A DNA stretch of 64,000 nt. It comes from Eleftheria terrae. Lineage in GTDB: Bacteria; Pseudomonadota; Gammaproteobacteria; Burkholderiales; Burkholderiaceae_C. The notes beneath the pieces are model-generated. The model saw only the letters and a list, made by a program, of their open reading frames with translations, was not told the origin of the DNA and did not search any database. Positions 54,232 through 62,995 of this stretch are shown one piece after another. The position numbers and the translations under genes are program-made. How positions within the stretch are numbered: position 1 is the first letter of the stretch; every line of letters begins with the position of its first letter. The stretch lies in assembly GCF_030419005.1 (NCBI RefSeq), contig NZ_CP106951.1, forward strand, positions 2,852,001-2,916,000. Reading direction: 5' to 3'.

Positions 54232-54834
54232 TCACGGTGCCGCTTCAACCTCGCGACAGGCGGTCGCGTCATCCCATGAGCGACGGGGGCATGACCCGAT
54301 GCGCTCGCGCCACCCCCGCTTCTCGACGGCACGAACGTTCGGAACCCCAGCCAGGGACGCCAGGTACTGGGCGAGCAGGGGCAGTTCCGCATCGTGCGCG
54401 GCACCGCGGTACTCTTGAACCGTCACCAGGTTGCCGTAGCTGCGCGCGTACTTCGACGCAGTGTCGTCCACTGCAATGATGGATTCCAAGGCATAGCCAC
54501 GTGCCTTCAGCTTGCGCAGGTTCTTGATCGTCCGGTAGCCGCCCGTGTCCCAGTCGCGCGCGACAGTGCAACGCTGGCTGGACCAGACGAACTCGAGCGA
54601 GTCGACCGGGAAGATGCGCTCGACCACCTGGGCGGCATAGCTTTCGCCCGAGGCGGTCCAGACGCCGACCTTGAACACGTCCAGCATCGCACTGACGAAG
54701 CTCTTTAGCTGCGGGCGCAGGTAAACGCAGTAAGGGCCGACGCGAAAATCTTCCGGGCGTTCGAGCGGGAGCTCCGTCGCGTGGATCAGCGTCTCGTCGA
54801 GGTCGAGAACCAGCAGCTTCTGCAATGGGACCAT
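54232..54834 (-). CDS. FCP1/NIF-type HAD phosphatase
   Basis: HAD-superfamily phosphatase of 200 residues in the NLI-interacting-factor (FCP1/SCP-like) branch. The catalytic DxDxT is LVLDLDETLIHA (residues 7-18); VYLRPQLKSFVSAM and GVWTASGESYA form the central motif, and IIAVDDTASKYARSYGN carries the distal acidic motif near residue 137. In eukaryotes this branch dephosphorylates proteins such as the RNA polymerase II tail; bacterial members are uncharacterised. The ATG at 54834 is chosen because upstream in-frame sequence is noise. It is divergent from the receiver-protein gene. Confidence 0.85.
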   Translation of the reverse strand: MVPLQKLLVLDLDETLIHATELPLERPEDFRVGPYCVYLRPQLKSFVSAMLDVFKVGVWTASGESYAAQVVERIFPVDSLEFVWSSQRCTVARDWDTGGYRTIKNLRKLKARGYALESIIAVDDTASKYARSYGNLVTVQEYRGAAHDAELPLLAQYLASLAGVPNVRAVEKRGWRERIGSCPRRSWDDATACREVEAAP

Positions 54835-55151
54835 GTCGTGAAGACCGTCGTTTTCATGCAGTGGTGATTCTGCTGCAGAAGATCGGCGCTCGGCCGGCGG
54901 CGGCGTCCCCTCGAGTCGAGGGTGGGGGTCGCCAATGCGCCGGTGCCCTCGGCGAAGGGCGACCCCGGGGACCGGGACCGCCAGGGCCTCGCTGCCCGGG
55001 GACGACCCGTGGCCGCCGCAAGCGAACCGTTGCATGGCATGCGGCGGGGATCGCATGCAGGAGAACGCCAGCCACAGGAGCTGGCGCTCGCGTTCTTTCG
55101 TCCTGATGGCCGCGCAAGGCCCCCTGAGAAATACCACAGGGGCTGACATCC

Positions 55152-55180
55152 TTGCGTTTGCAGGGCCCCGGCAGGATAGT
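55152..55180 (+). promoter_or_regulatory. Candidate sigma-70 promoter of the kinase-like receiver gene
   Basis: TTGCGT (55152-55157), 17 bases, then GATAGT (55175-55180) is followed by the ATG at 55207 and sits in the 372-base gap 54835-55206, where I see no other feature. Each hexamer matches the consensus at four of six positions. Confidence 0.4.
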
Positions 55181-55206
55181 CTGACCGAGGCTTCAAGGAG
55201 CTTGGC

Positions 55207-56550
55207 ATGAGCACCGAACCCGCGGCAAGTGAAGGCAGCGCCAATCTGGCCGACCAACTCACCGCCGCCGCTCAGGATGCCTCGGTCCGCCTGCGAGCCC
55301 TGGGCGCGCATCTCGACTTCGACTACCAGGGCGATGCGCTGTTCAGCGCCAGCGATGTGCTCCATGTGACAGCGGTCGGCGCCTTCCTCCTTGGCCAGGC
55401 GGAAGCAGCCGTCGCGCAATCGCCGCGGAGCGTGTTCTTCACCACGCACACCTACACGCTGGACGAAGAGCGGTCCCGGCTGCTCTTGCAGGTGGCCTAT
55501 CCCGATGCGGGCGACCCGTCGACATTCGCGCGGCTGTCCGAGAACGCACGAGTGACTCGCATCGTGGCCCCGGACACGGCCGGCAGCCCGCTGGGCCTGG
55601 CCGGCGTCACCTTCGAAGCCCGCAGCCAGCCGGGATACTCGCAAACCCACTCGTCCGGCGAAGGGACGGTCCTGCAGTTCGAAGTGACGCTGGGCCGCCG
55701 GCATCCCAATGCGCCCACCGGCAACCCGCTGTTGTCCCTGCCGCAGGCCTGGCTGATCGGCGCCACCCTCGAGAAGGACCAGGCGCTGCGCCGCCGGCTT
55801 CAGCGCGATGGCTGGATCGTTCGTCACTTCAGCAAGGTCGATGAGGCCCGCCATGAGCTCGACGTGAAGCGGCGCCCTTCACCAGCCCTCGTGATCGGGC
55901 ACGAGAGCAGCGGCGTGTCGGCCGAAGCGCTCGGCCCCTGGAGTGACCTGCTGCCGCCAGGCGGCCGCCTGATTCTCGGTGTCGACAAGGACTCGCTGTA
56001 CGCGGCCATTGCCGGGACCGCCATCGGCAAGCTCGAGTTCTGGATGGTGCCGTTCAGCCCGGGCGACCTGCGGCAGATCAAGCTGTCCGCGTCCCGGTGG
56101 GAAACGGAGCACAGCGGCCACACCGCACCAGCCAGTCTGGACAGCGGCCGCCCCCTGGTCTTGGTGGTGGATGACAACGAGGTGAATCGCATCCTGGCGA
56201 CGCAGATGCTTCGGGTCTTGCAATGCGACTCGGAGACCGCGGAAAGCGGGCTGGAGGCGCTCGAGTATTGCCAACGCCTGCGACCCTCCGCGGTGCTGAT
56301 GGACGTCAACATGCCGGTCATGGATGGGCTGGAGGCGACACGTCGGCTGCGCCAGTTCGAGCAGCATGGCTTGACGCCATTGCCCATCATTGCCTCCACC
56401 ACGGATGACAGCCCGTCGACACGGCGCGCCTGTGAGGGCGCCGGCATGAATGCCTTCCTGGTCAAGCCCTTGTCGCTGGCTTCACTGGCTCAGCAACTGC
56501 GCACAGGCGCGGGCTTGGCGGTCGAGTTCGACCCGAGCGGCCTGCACTGA
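55207..56550 (+). CDS. Kinase-like ATPase fold (degenerate) with C-terminal receiver
   Basis: Cytoplasmic protein of 447 residues. Residues 30-175 follow the pattern of a histidine-kinase ATPase domain but lack key residues: the N-box position reads FLLGQAEAAV instead of LLxNAxK, and there is no HisKA His. Residues 185-305 look like a receiver without its Asp. Residues 315-435 are a complete receiver (LVVDDNEVNRILATQML, phospho-acceptor in AVLMDVNMPVMDGLEAT, FLVKPLSLASL). It appears to be the C-terminal two-thirds of a hybrid kinase turned into a receiver protein. It is convergent with the diguanylate cyclase gene. Confidence 0.75.
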   Translation: MSTEPAASEGSANLADQLTAAAQDASVRLRALGAHLDFDYQGDALFSASDVLHVTAVGAFLLGQAEAAVAQSPRSVFFTTHTYTLDEERSRLLLQVAYPDAGDPSTFARLSENARVTRIVAPDTAGSPLGLAGVTFEARSQPGYSQTHSSGEGTVLQFEVTLGRRHPNAPTGNPLLSLPQAWLIGATLEKDQALRRRLQRDGWIVRHFSKVDEARHELDVKRRPSPALVIGHESSGVSAEALGPWSDLLPPGGRLILGVDKDSLYAAIAGTAIGKLEFWMVPFSPGDLRQIKLSASRWETEHSGHTAPASLDSGRPLVLVVDDNEVNRILATQMLRVLQCDSETAESGLEALEYCQRLRPSAVLMDVNMPVMDGLEATRRLRQFEQHGLTPLPIIASTTDDSPSTRRACEGAGMNAFLVKPLSLASLAQQLRTGAGLAVEFDPSGLH

Positions 56551-56697
56551 GGCGGGCGGTGCAGGCAAACGGGCGCTGGCTCGCGCTGATCGGTCCGCAG
56601 GACGGCAGCGACGTGCCGGCGGGTGGCGGCGCCGGTCTGCGCAACACAAGGACAGCCACGTCGATGCGCACGGCCGCCCGGGAGGGCGCCCCCTCGA

Positions 56698-58566
56698 TCA
56701 CGCCGCCTGTTCGTGCACGAAGACGCGCCCCTTGCCCGCCTTCTTCGCACGGTACATGGCGCCGTCAGCCAGTTTCATCAGCGTTGCCGCGTCATTGCCA
56801 TGGCGGGGTGTCAGCGCCACACCGATGCTGACGCCGACGGCCACAGAGGCGCCCTGCGGCAACGCCACCGGTTGGCCCACGGCCTGGACCAGCCGGTGGA
56901 GCACCGCGTGTGCTTCGCCTGCCTCGCCGAGGTGGGTCAGCACCAGCCCAAATTCATCGCCACCCAGCCGCGCCACCACGTCGTTGGCGCGCAGACAGGC
57001 CGACATGCGCAGGGCAACCTCGCGCAGCACGGCGTCGCCCGCGTCGTGCCCGAGTCCGTCGTTCACCTCCTTGAAGCCGTCGAGGTCCAGGTAGCAGACC
57101 GCCGCTGTTTCACCGCTGCGCTTGGCGTCCGCCAGGATGTATTCCAGCCGCTCCTTGAAGAGCAGGCGGTTGGCCAGGCCGGTCAGCGGATCGTGCAGCG
57201 CCAGGTGCTGCGCCCTTTCCTCGCTGGCCTTCAGGCCGCTGATGTCGGCCATCAGCCACAAGGACTCGTCCCCGGAGAGATTGACGCCGGCCAGGTCGAT
57301 CCAGACCGACTGCCCGCGCTTGTGCCGCATCAGCACTTGCGTGCGATACGGCTCGCCTTCGCGCAGCAAGGCGTCGGTGAGCTTTCCCTTTTCGAGGTAG
57401 GCGGCTTCGTCCTGGAACAGCTGCTGGATGGACGCCCCCAGCAGCTCCGAATCGCCGTAACCGAAGAGCCGCTCCATGGCCCGGTTCTTCCACTGGATGG
57501 TCCGGTCCTTGATCTTCGCCATGCCGACCAGTTCGTTGTCGAGCATGGCATGCTGCTCGGCAGCCAGCCGGGCCAACTCGGTGCGGGCGGCGCGCTGCCG
57601 GCGATGCTGCAGGAAAATGACGACCGAGAACCCGCCCAGGGCGACAAGGACCACACCGAGCAGCGCGACTTGCTGCGCCACTTCCTGGTGCCAGGCGGCG
57701 AGGAAGTCCTTGGTCGCCAGGCCGGCCATCACGGTCATCAAGCCACCACTCACCTGACGGTACGCGGTGATCCGCTCGATGCCGTCGAGCGCCGTTTTCG
57801 TACGGTACCAGCCGTGTGTCGGCTGGAGCGCCAGCAGTCGTTGCAGCTCCGGGGACACGGAAGTGGTGCCAATGCCCTGCGTGGAGTGCGGCTCCCTCGC
57901 GGAGTACCGGACCACCAGGCGCATGCCCTTGGATCGCAGGGCGATGGCACCCTCACTGCCCACCGAGAAGCGCTTGAACTCCGCCATGAAGTGCGCGGTC
58001 GACAAGTTGGTGTAGACGACACCGGCGAACCGGCCGTCGGCATCCTGAAGGCGCCTGGCCAGGATGATGCCCCAGCTGCGCACAATGCGCCCCTGCAAGG
58101 GCTCGGACACGATGAGGCCGGACGCCCCTGCGGCGGCCGCCTTGAAGTAATCGCGGTCGGCGACGTTGACCCGGGCGCCTCCGGGGACGACGGCATAGAC
58201 GACGCTGCCTTCGGCATCGGTGGCTCGCATCGCATCCACCTGAGGCACCAGCGCACGCTGCTCGGCGATGCTGCGCTCGATCGTTCCTCGCCGCTCGTCG
58301 ACATCGGCGCTGCTGCGCTGTGCGTGCAGCGCCACCGTGGCAAGCGCATTGTCGATTTGCTTCAGTTCAGCGCCGATCTGTGCGCTCAGGCTGTCCGCCA
58401 GGTTCTCGGTGGCTTGCCGGGCACGGTCGGCATGCGCCTGGGAGCTCGATTCGAGCGCCAGCCAAGTGGCCGCCGTGAGGGTCCCGGCCAGGGCGACATT
58501 GCCGGCCACGAGCCACAGGGCCACCCGACGGACGGACGCTTCGTCGCCTCGGCGAGCGTCCTTCAT
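56698..58566 (-). CDS. Membrane diguanylate cyclase with Cache sensor and PAS domain
   Basis: Makes the second messenger c-di-GMP. The 622-residue protein has membrane helices at about 15-35 and 290-312 around a periplasmic double-Cache sensor (VADRDYFKAAAAGASGLIVS, GRFAGVVYTNLS), a PAS domain (about 330-450, MLDNELVGMAKIKDRTIQWK) and a GGDEF domain (about 455-618). The active site GGDEF is intact (ARLGGDEFGLVL), and the inhibitory I-site RxxD is present as RAND exactly five residues before GGDEF, so product feedback is expected. The ATG at 58566 follows GAGGGG; an ATG at 58605 is the alternative. Confidence 0.93.
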   Translation of the reverse strand: MKDARRGDEASVRRVALWLVAGNVALAGTLTAATWLALESSSQAHADRARQATENLADSLSAQIGAELKQIDNALATVALHAQRSSADVDERRGTIERSIAEQRALVPQVDAMRATDAEGSVVYAVVPGGARVNVADRDYFKAAAAGASGLIVSEPLQGRIVRSWGIILARRLQDADGRFAGVVYTNLSTAHFMAEFKRFSVGSEGAIALRSKGMRLVVRYSAREPHSTQGIGTTSVSPELQRLLALQPTHGWYRTKTALDGIERITAYRQVSGGLMTVMAGLATKDFLAAWHQEVAQQVALLGVVLVALGGFSVVIFLQHRRQRAARTELARLAAEQHAMLDNELVGMAKIKDRTIQWKNRAMERLFGYGDSELLGASIQQLFQDEAAYLEKGKLTDALLREGEPYRTQVLMRHKRGQSVWIDLAGVNLSGDESLWLMADISGLKASEERAQHLALHDPLTGLANRLLFKERLEYILADAKRSGETAAVCYLDLDGFKEVNDGLGHDAGDAVLREVALRMSACLRANDVVARLGGDEFGLVLTHLGEAGEAHAVLHRLVQAVGQPVALPQGASVAVGVSIGVALTPRHGNDAATLMKLADGAMYRAKKAGKGRVFVHEQAA

Positions 58567-59201
58567 CCGCCCCTCGGAGGCGGCAGTTCTCAGGGACTGC
58601 ACCATGCGACGGCGGCGCACCGGGTGGGATTGGGACCGCCATCTTCTTGGACGCCGTGCTGCGTGGGGGAGGAAATCATCCAGTCTCCGGATTGCCCGCC
58701 TCATCTTAGATGAGCGATCGGGCCTCCTGCCCACCGCGATCGACGCCGGTGGCCTTCCCTTGCCGGGCGGTGCTGGCTTCGGCATTGGCAGCCCCGGGAG
58801 CGGCTGCGCATGCGGCTCTGCGCCTGCGGACCTGTGGCGACGAGGCTCTTCGACGGGGCCGCCTGCGAGCCGGGCCCGCAGGCCGCGGTACGGCGCGATG
58901 CGCCGATCCCGGCGGCGCCGGAATCGGTCGGCCGCCACGGCGCCCGTGGCGTGTGGGTCGGGCGGACGCCACCACCGTGCGCTTGCCGCACCCGGGAGCG
59001 GCTGTGAAGGGCATCTGGCCGGCAATGCGCCGCTTCGCCCCGGCGATCCCCGCTTCGCCTTCCTGACGGCCTGGCAGCGGTCGCTTCGTAAAGTCGGCTC
59101 AGGCGGCAGCCACCGCCGCCGCCCGCAGGTCATGCCCGGAGGCCGCCCGCCTCTGCCGCGGCTGCACCTGACGGCCCCCAACCACCCCGAAGGAGAAGAT
59201 C
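58567..59201. other. 635-base divergent gap carrying the PIP-box promoter
   Basis: It separates the diguanylate cyclase (minus) from the harpin-like gene (plus). Open frames are noise. Its only clear content is the PIP-box promoter at 59034-59094 and the Shine-Dalgarno sequence of the harpin-like gene (AGGAGAA). Confidence 0.55.
59034..59094 (+). promoter_or_regulatory. Plant-inducible-promoter (PIP / hrpII) box with matching -10
   Basis: TTCGC (59034-59038), 15 bases, TTCGC (59054-59058) is an exact PIP box, and the same bases satisfy the TTCG-N16-TTCG hrpII box of Ralstonia HrpB. Thirty bases after it lies TAAAGT (59089-59094), matching the YANNNT -10 that true PIP promoters place 30-32 bases downstream. 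HrpX/HrpB-type AraC activators of type III secretion bind this element. The only gene in position to use it is the harpin-like gene, whose ATG is 107 bases downstream. Confidence 0.82.
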
Positions 59202-60308
59202 ATGGCCGACGCCCTCGATGCGGTAGGCAATGTCAGCGGCACCGGAGCCACCAGTCGCCTGATGTCACAGCTCATGCTCGACATGATGATGCAAGCCATG
59301 CAGGGCGCCGGCTTCACGCCGAGTGCGGACACCACCAACGCCTGGCAGGCATTGCGACAGCAGCTCAACAACAACCTGCAGGCCGGCGCCCGTCAGTTGG
59401 GCGGCGATGCCGACCCCTTCGGTGGAGGCAGCGTGGGCAGCGCCTCCGGGCCCCAACAACAGCAGGGGCCGATGCAACACATGCAGGGCTTGCTGGAATC
59501 GTTGGTCCAGCTGCTGCAGCTGTTGACGCAGATGCTGCAGCCACAGGGGCAGCCAAGCCCGGGTGGCTCGACAGCGCCAGCTGCCGGCCCGGTCGCCAAG
59601 GGACTCGGTTCGCCGTCCGGTGCGCCACTGTCGCCACCGGAGGCTGGCCCCGCGGCCCAGGGCCAGGCGGCGGACCCGTGGGGCGCCGGCTCGCCCTGGA
59701 GCACCAACGGCCAGCCCAAGGTCCCGGGCGCGCCGGCGCCTGCACCCGCCGCGGGCGCACCCGCACCTGCGGCTTCGGGCGGCGGCCGCCAGGGCGGCCT
59801 GGCCCCCTTCAGCAAGGAAGCGGTGTCGGGACAACTCTCCGAAGGCGACGGGAAGAAGATGGCCCTCGACGTGGCTGAGCAGTTGTCGAAGGACTTCGGC
59901 CTGACGCGTGAGCAGGCGGCCGGTGTGGTGGGCAACCTCTATCACGAGAGCGCAGGCATGAACTCGAATGTCAACGAGTTCGGCTCCGACCCCAGCCATC
60001 CGACCTTCGGCTCGCCGAACGGCAGCCAGTTCGGCTATGGCTGGGCGCAATGGACCGGCGACCGCAAGACCGCCTTCCTCAACTTCGCCAAGGAGCAAGG
60101 GCTGGACCCCAGCAGCCCGGCTGCCAACTACGCGATGCTGAAGCACGAACTCGAGACGAGCGAAGCCGGCACCTTGGATGCGTTGAAGCAGGCGCGCTCG
60201 CCGGAGGAGGCCGCCGTGGTCTTCCGCAAGGTGTTTGAGCGAGCCGCCAACCCGGTCGACGAGAGCCGGATTGCGGCGGCGAACATGATCTACGGGCAGA
60301 TGGGGTGA
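59202..60308 (+). CDS. Harpin-like protein with C-terminal phage-tail-type lysozyme domain
   Basis: 368-residue protein without a single Cys and without a Sec signal. Residues 1-120 are rich in Met, Gln, Leu and Gly, with amphipathic helices (RLMSQLMLDMMMQAMQG, LLESLVQLLQLLTQMLQ) and a QQQQ run, as in harpins such as PopA and HrpZ. Residues 120-205 are a Gly/Pro/Ala linker. Residues 215-365 match phage-tail lysozyme domains: REQAAGVVGNLYHESAGMN with candidate catalytic Glu249, and FGYGWAQWTGDRKTAFLNF. A PIP box upstream suggests HrpX/HrpB control. I infer a type III-secreted wall-cutting harpin, analogous to but distinct from HopP1. AGGAGAA precedes the ATG by 7 bases. Confidence 0.8.
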   Translation: MADALDAVGNVSGTGATSRLMSQLMLDMMMQAMQGAGFTPSADTTNAWQALRQQLNNNLQAGARQLGGDADPFGGGSVGSASGPQQQQGPMQHMQGLLESLVQLLQLLTQMLQPQGQPSPGGSTAPAAGPVAKGLGSPSGAPLSPPEAGPAAQGQAADPWGAGSPWSTNGQPKVPGAPAPAPAAGAPAPAASGGGRQGGLAPFSKEAVSGQLSEGDGKKMALDVAEQLSKDFGLTREQAAGVVGNLYHESAGMNSNVNEFGSDPSHPTFGSPNGSQFGYGWAQWTGDRKTAFLNFAKEQGLDPSSPAANYAMLKHELETSEAGTLDALKQARSPEEAAVVFRKVFERAANPVDESRIAAANMIYGQMG

Positions 60309-60659
60309 ACGCGCATGCCCCCCGCGCCGGCTCTTGCCGGCCGGTGGCGCGCCGCCACCCTGCTCGACCGGCCGTGCCGCCGAGCCACCGGGGCGAGCTG
60401 CTTTCCCAAGGCAGGCCCCGCGCGGCAGCTTGCAGCCAGCATGCGCCTTGTCGACCCCTGCGATGCAACAGCGATAGCGATGGCCATGCCGGCCGTCGCT
60501 TGCCGCCGCACCGGTGAGCGCACCGCTCGTCCTCCATCGGGTGGGCCTCTGCTGGCTCCGCCGGGTGGCCCTCTGCTGGCCGCGTCAGTGGCCTGATCCG
60601 GCCGGCCTTCGCATTCAGCGATGCAAGGGCCCCGGCGCGCGCTGGAGGTTCGCTATTCG
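60309..60659. other. 351-base gap between convergent genes
   Basis: No gene or clear terminator is seen. A short imperfect tandem (GGGTGGGCCTCTGCTGGC then GGGTGGCCCTCTGCTGGC) occurs near 60537-60580 and looks like a local slippage duplication. Confidence 0.4.
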
Positions 60660-61082
60660 CTATCGAAAGGCCCCGGCCGCCACCCGCGTGCGCAGGGACT
60701 GCACCGACCGCACCCAGGCTTCGTAGTCGTCGCTGTCCTCCCACAGCTCGCGGAGTTCGGAGTCTTCGCCGAGGATGCGATCGATCGCCGCCTCTGCACT
60801 CGCCAGGATCTCCGGGGTCGGCACGGCGCGGGTCCTCTCCATCCACTGGTCGATCGCCTCGGTGTGAGCGTCGCGCTCGCCCGTGCTGCCTCCGAGCCGT
60901 GCCAGCACCTCGATGGCGGCCAACGCCACCGCACTTTCGGGGGCCTCCAGCTCGTCCTCGCCGACCGACGTCACTGCCTGGATGGCCTCCACGACAGGCC
61001 CCAGGTCGTCTGCCTCCTGGAGTTCGCGGAGCCAGTCCGCCGCATCATCATTGCCGAAGGCGTCGACGGCCCATGTTCCCAT
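60660..61082 (-). CDS. DUF4259 domain-containing protein
   Basis: Acidic cytoplasmic protein of 140 residues. The start MGTWAVDAFGNDDAADWLRE (residues 1-20) is the diagnostic N-terminus of DUF4259, a family with no known function. The rest is helical and rich in Glu/Asp (ILGEDSELRELWEDSDDYEA near residue 105). The ATG at 61082 is 7 bases after GGGAG; the longer frame has no family match. It is convergent with the harpin-like gene. Confidence 0.86.
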   Translation of the reverse strand: MGTWAVDAFGNDDAADWLRELQEADDLGPVVEAIQAVTSVGEDELEAPESAVALAAIEVLARLGGSTGERDAHTEAIDQWMERTRAVPTPEILASAEAAIDRILGEDSELRELWEDSDDYEAWVRSVQSLRTRVAAGAFR

Positions 61083-61394
61083 GCTTGCTCCCTGGCTCAT
61101 TGGTGATGGGCCCAAGTATCAACCGCCGCCGCGTCAACGAACAGGGCTGGCCTGCGCCAGAGGGAAGCCCGGTCCGGGCGTGCCGCATATGGGCGCAGGC
61201 CTGGTGCACTGCCCTGCGCAGCGGCGCATTGGATGGCATCTCGCCGATGCGCCGCGGCCTGCCTATGGCGCTGCGACCGCTTCGCAGTGACGGCCTTTCC
61301 CCGGGAGGTGAACACCCTGCCTCGCGAGGAAAGGTGGATCTACGACAATTCCGCCTTCAGGCTTCTGAAAACAACACCGAACCGCAATGACGCC
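61083..61394. other. 312-base divergent gap
   Basis: It lies between DUF4259 (minus) and the methyltransferase (plus). An in-frame extension of the methyltransferase frame to 61233 is Cys/Arg-rich noise. One TTCGC occurs near 61280 but lacks a partner at N15, so it is not a second PIP box. Confidence 0.4.
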
Positions 61395-62111
61395 ATGCCG
61401 ACGCTTGACGCCCTCCTAGATGATTTCCGGCGCGCCAACTCGAGATGGATCGACAGCTGGTTGTTCCAGCAGAAGCCGGAAATCCTCGATCTCTATCCCG
61501 GCTCGGAGGCCGCGGAAAAAGTGGTGCGGGACCTGGAAAGGCTGGCGACCGCATTTCCCTTGGGCGAGCAGCTCGCCGAGCATTTCGCCGCCCGATTGGC
61601 GCCGCTTCCCGGGGCAACGAGGACAACCCGGATCCTCGAGATATGCGCCGGAAGCGGGTGGCTCAGCAGACGGCTCGCCGCGCGGCTGGAGCGAAGCGGC
61701 TGCGATTTCGAGATCACGGTCAGTGATCTTTGCGCCCCCCGGTGCGACGTCCATCGGATCGTTTCATGCGCGGCCGACGCCACCGACCTGCCCTTCGAGG
61801 ATCGTTCTTTCGACCTCCTGATTTGCGCTCAGTCGCTGCATCACTTTGCGCCTTCGGCGCTCACCCAGGTTCTCAAGGAAGCGACCCGGGTGGCCAAGGT
61901 GGTGTCGATCTTCGACATTCGGCGAACCATTCAAGGCCTCCTGTTCCTGGCAGCCATTTCGCCGTTCTACTCGCGGGAGTTCATTTCCGACGGGTTCACC
62001 TCCTACCGGCGCGCGTACAGCCCGGAGGAAATGCGCTTCCTGATTTCGGAACTCGCGCTTCCTCTGCAGGTCAAGCGCTTCCTGCCGATCGGGATGTTGA
62101 TCGAGACCTGA
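61395..62111 (+). CDS. Class I SAM-dependent methyltransferase
   Basis: Protein of 238 residues with the S-adenosylmethionine-binding motif RILEICAGSGWLSRRLAARL at about residues 79-98 (ExxxGSGxL), an acidic ligand in VSDLCAP, motif II in AADATDLPFEDRSFDLLICA near residue 127 and SLHHF. The substrate is unknown; the small-molecule (UbiE-like) fold is most similar. Other in-frame starts upstream (for example GTG at 61308) cannot be excluded. Its base composition looks slightly less G+C-rich than its neighbours, which may hint at transfer. Confidence 0.82.
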   Translation: MPTLDALLDDFRRANSRWIDSWLFQQKPEILDLYPGSEAAEKVVRDLERLATAFPLGEQLAEHFAARLAPLPGATRTTRILEICAGSGWLSRRLAARLERSGCDFEITVSDLCAPRCDVHRIVSCAADATDLPFEDRSFDLLICAQSLHHFAPSALTQVLKEATRVAKVVSIFDIRRTIQGLLFLAAISPFYSREFISDGFTSYRRAYSPEEMRFLISELALPLQVKRFLPIGMLIET

Positions 62112-62995
62112 GGCCAGCGGCCCGGCTGGACCTGGCCTGCCCACACGGTGCACGGGTCGTCTGGCCTTGCGCCCGCCCTGCCAGTACAGCGCTGCGACGG
62201 CAGAATGCCGCCCCAAGGAAGAGGACGCAATCCCGCTGCGGACATCCAGGGGGAGCCGGTAGGCCGATCCCCGCGGGCAGACCGACCTGCCCCGGGCCGC
62301 CTGCTGCACGGCCACGGCCTGCCCGGCCCCGCGACCTGGAGCATGGACGGGAGACGCTCCCCCGGGCGTCCCCGCGTGAGCCGCTGGCGAGGACGGGCGC
62401 CCACTTCATCCAGCCAGGTGAGCGGCGTCAGAACGCCTCCTTCGAGCGCCTGGACGACAGCAGCAGGACCGAGGGACTCGACGCACAGGTTGCAGCCCCT
62501 CGAGCAGGGCAGCCCATGACCGAGGAAAGGCGCCCCAGGCACGAGCAACGCGCCCTTGCGGCGCCCTCGGCCGGCTGCTGTCATCGCACTTCCTGCTCCG
62601 GGTCGCCAGCGCCGCAGGCGCCCGCAACGCGTTGCCTGCCCGACGATGAGCCGGGTCATCACCTTCGGCTTCCCGGCGGCACGGGCCGAGGATGCAGGCC
62701 TCCCCGCCTGCCACCAAGCCTCGGCCGCTTCGCCGCAGCCGCTTTCGGCGGGAGGATGCCGCCACGGCAGGCCATGCGCTCGATGTCCCAAGCACTGCGG
62801 TGATGCTGCGCCGATGCGGCGATTCCGCGCGCCATGGCGACAGCTCGACCTGGAGGCGGCTGACTGATTCCCCTCCGGCGGCGCGGTATCCCTGATAAAC
62901 GTGGCCGGTGCGCCCCTATTCCTTCGACTGGGCCTGTGGCGGGGGTGCCACCATCCGAGCTGGCATGTCGGGCCTCCGCCGACCGGGTTCCCTCC
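62112..62995. other. 884-base non-coding stretch
   Basis: This is the longest gap in the window. Every open frame through it (both strands) is Arg/Pro/Ala-rich noise without family resemblance or ribosome-binding site. I find no insertion-sequence ends, tRNA, or PIP box. It may contain a decayed gene too eroded to name. Confidence 0.4.

Noticed and set aside
61233..61394. Longer start for the methyltransferase and a second PIP box near 61280
   Set aside because: The extra codons have no family similarity; the TTCGC near 61280 has no second TTCGC at the required 15-base spacing.
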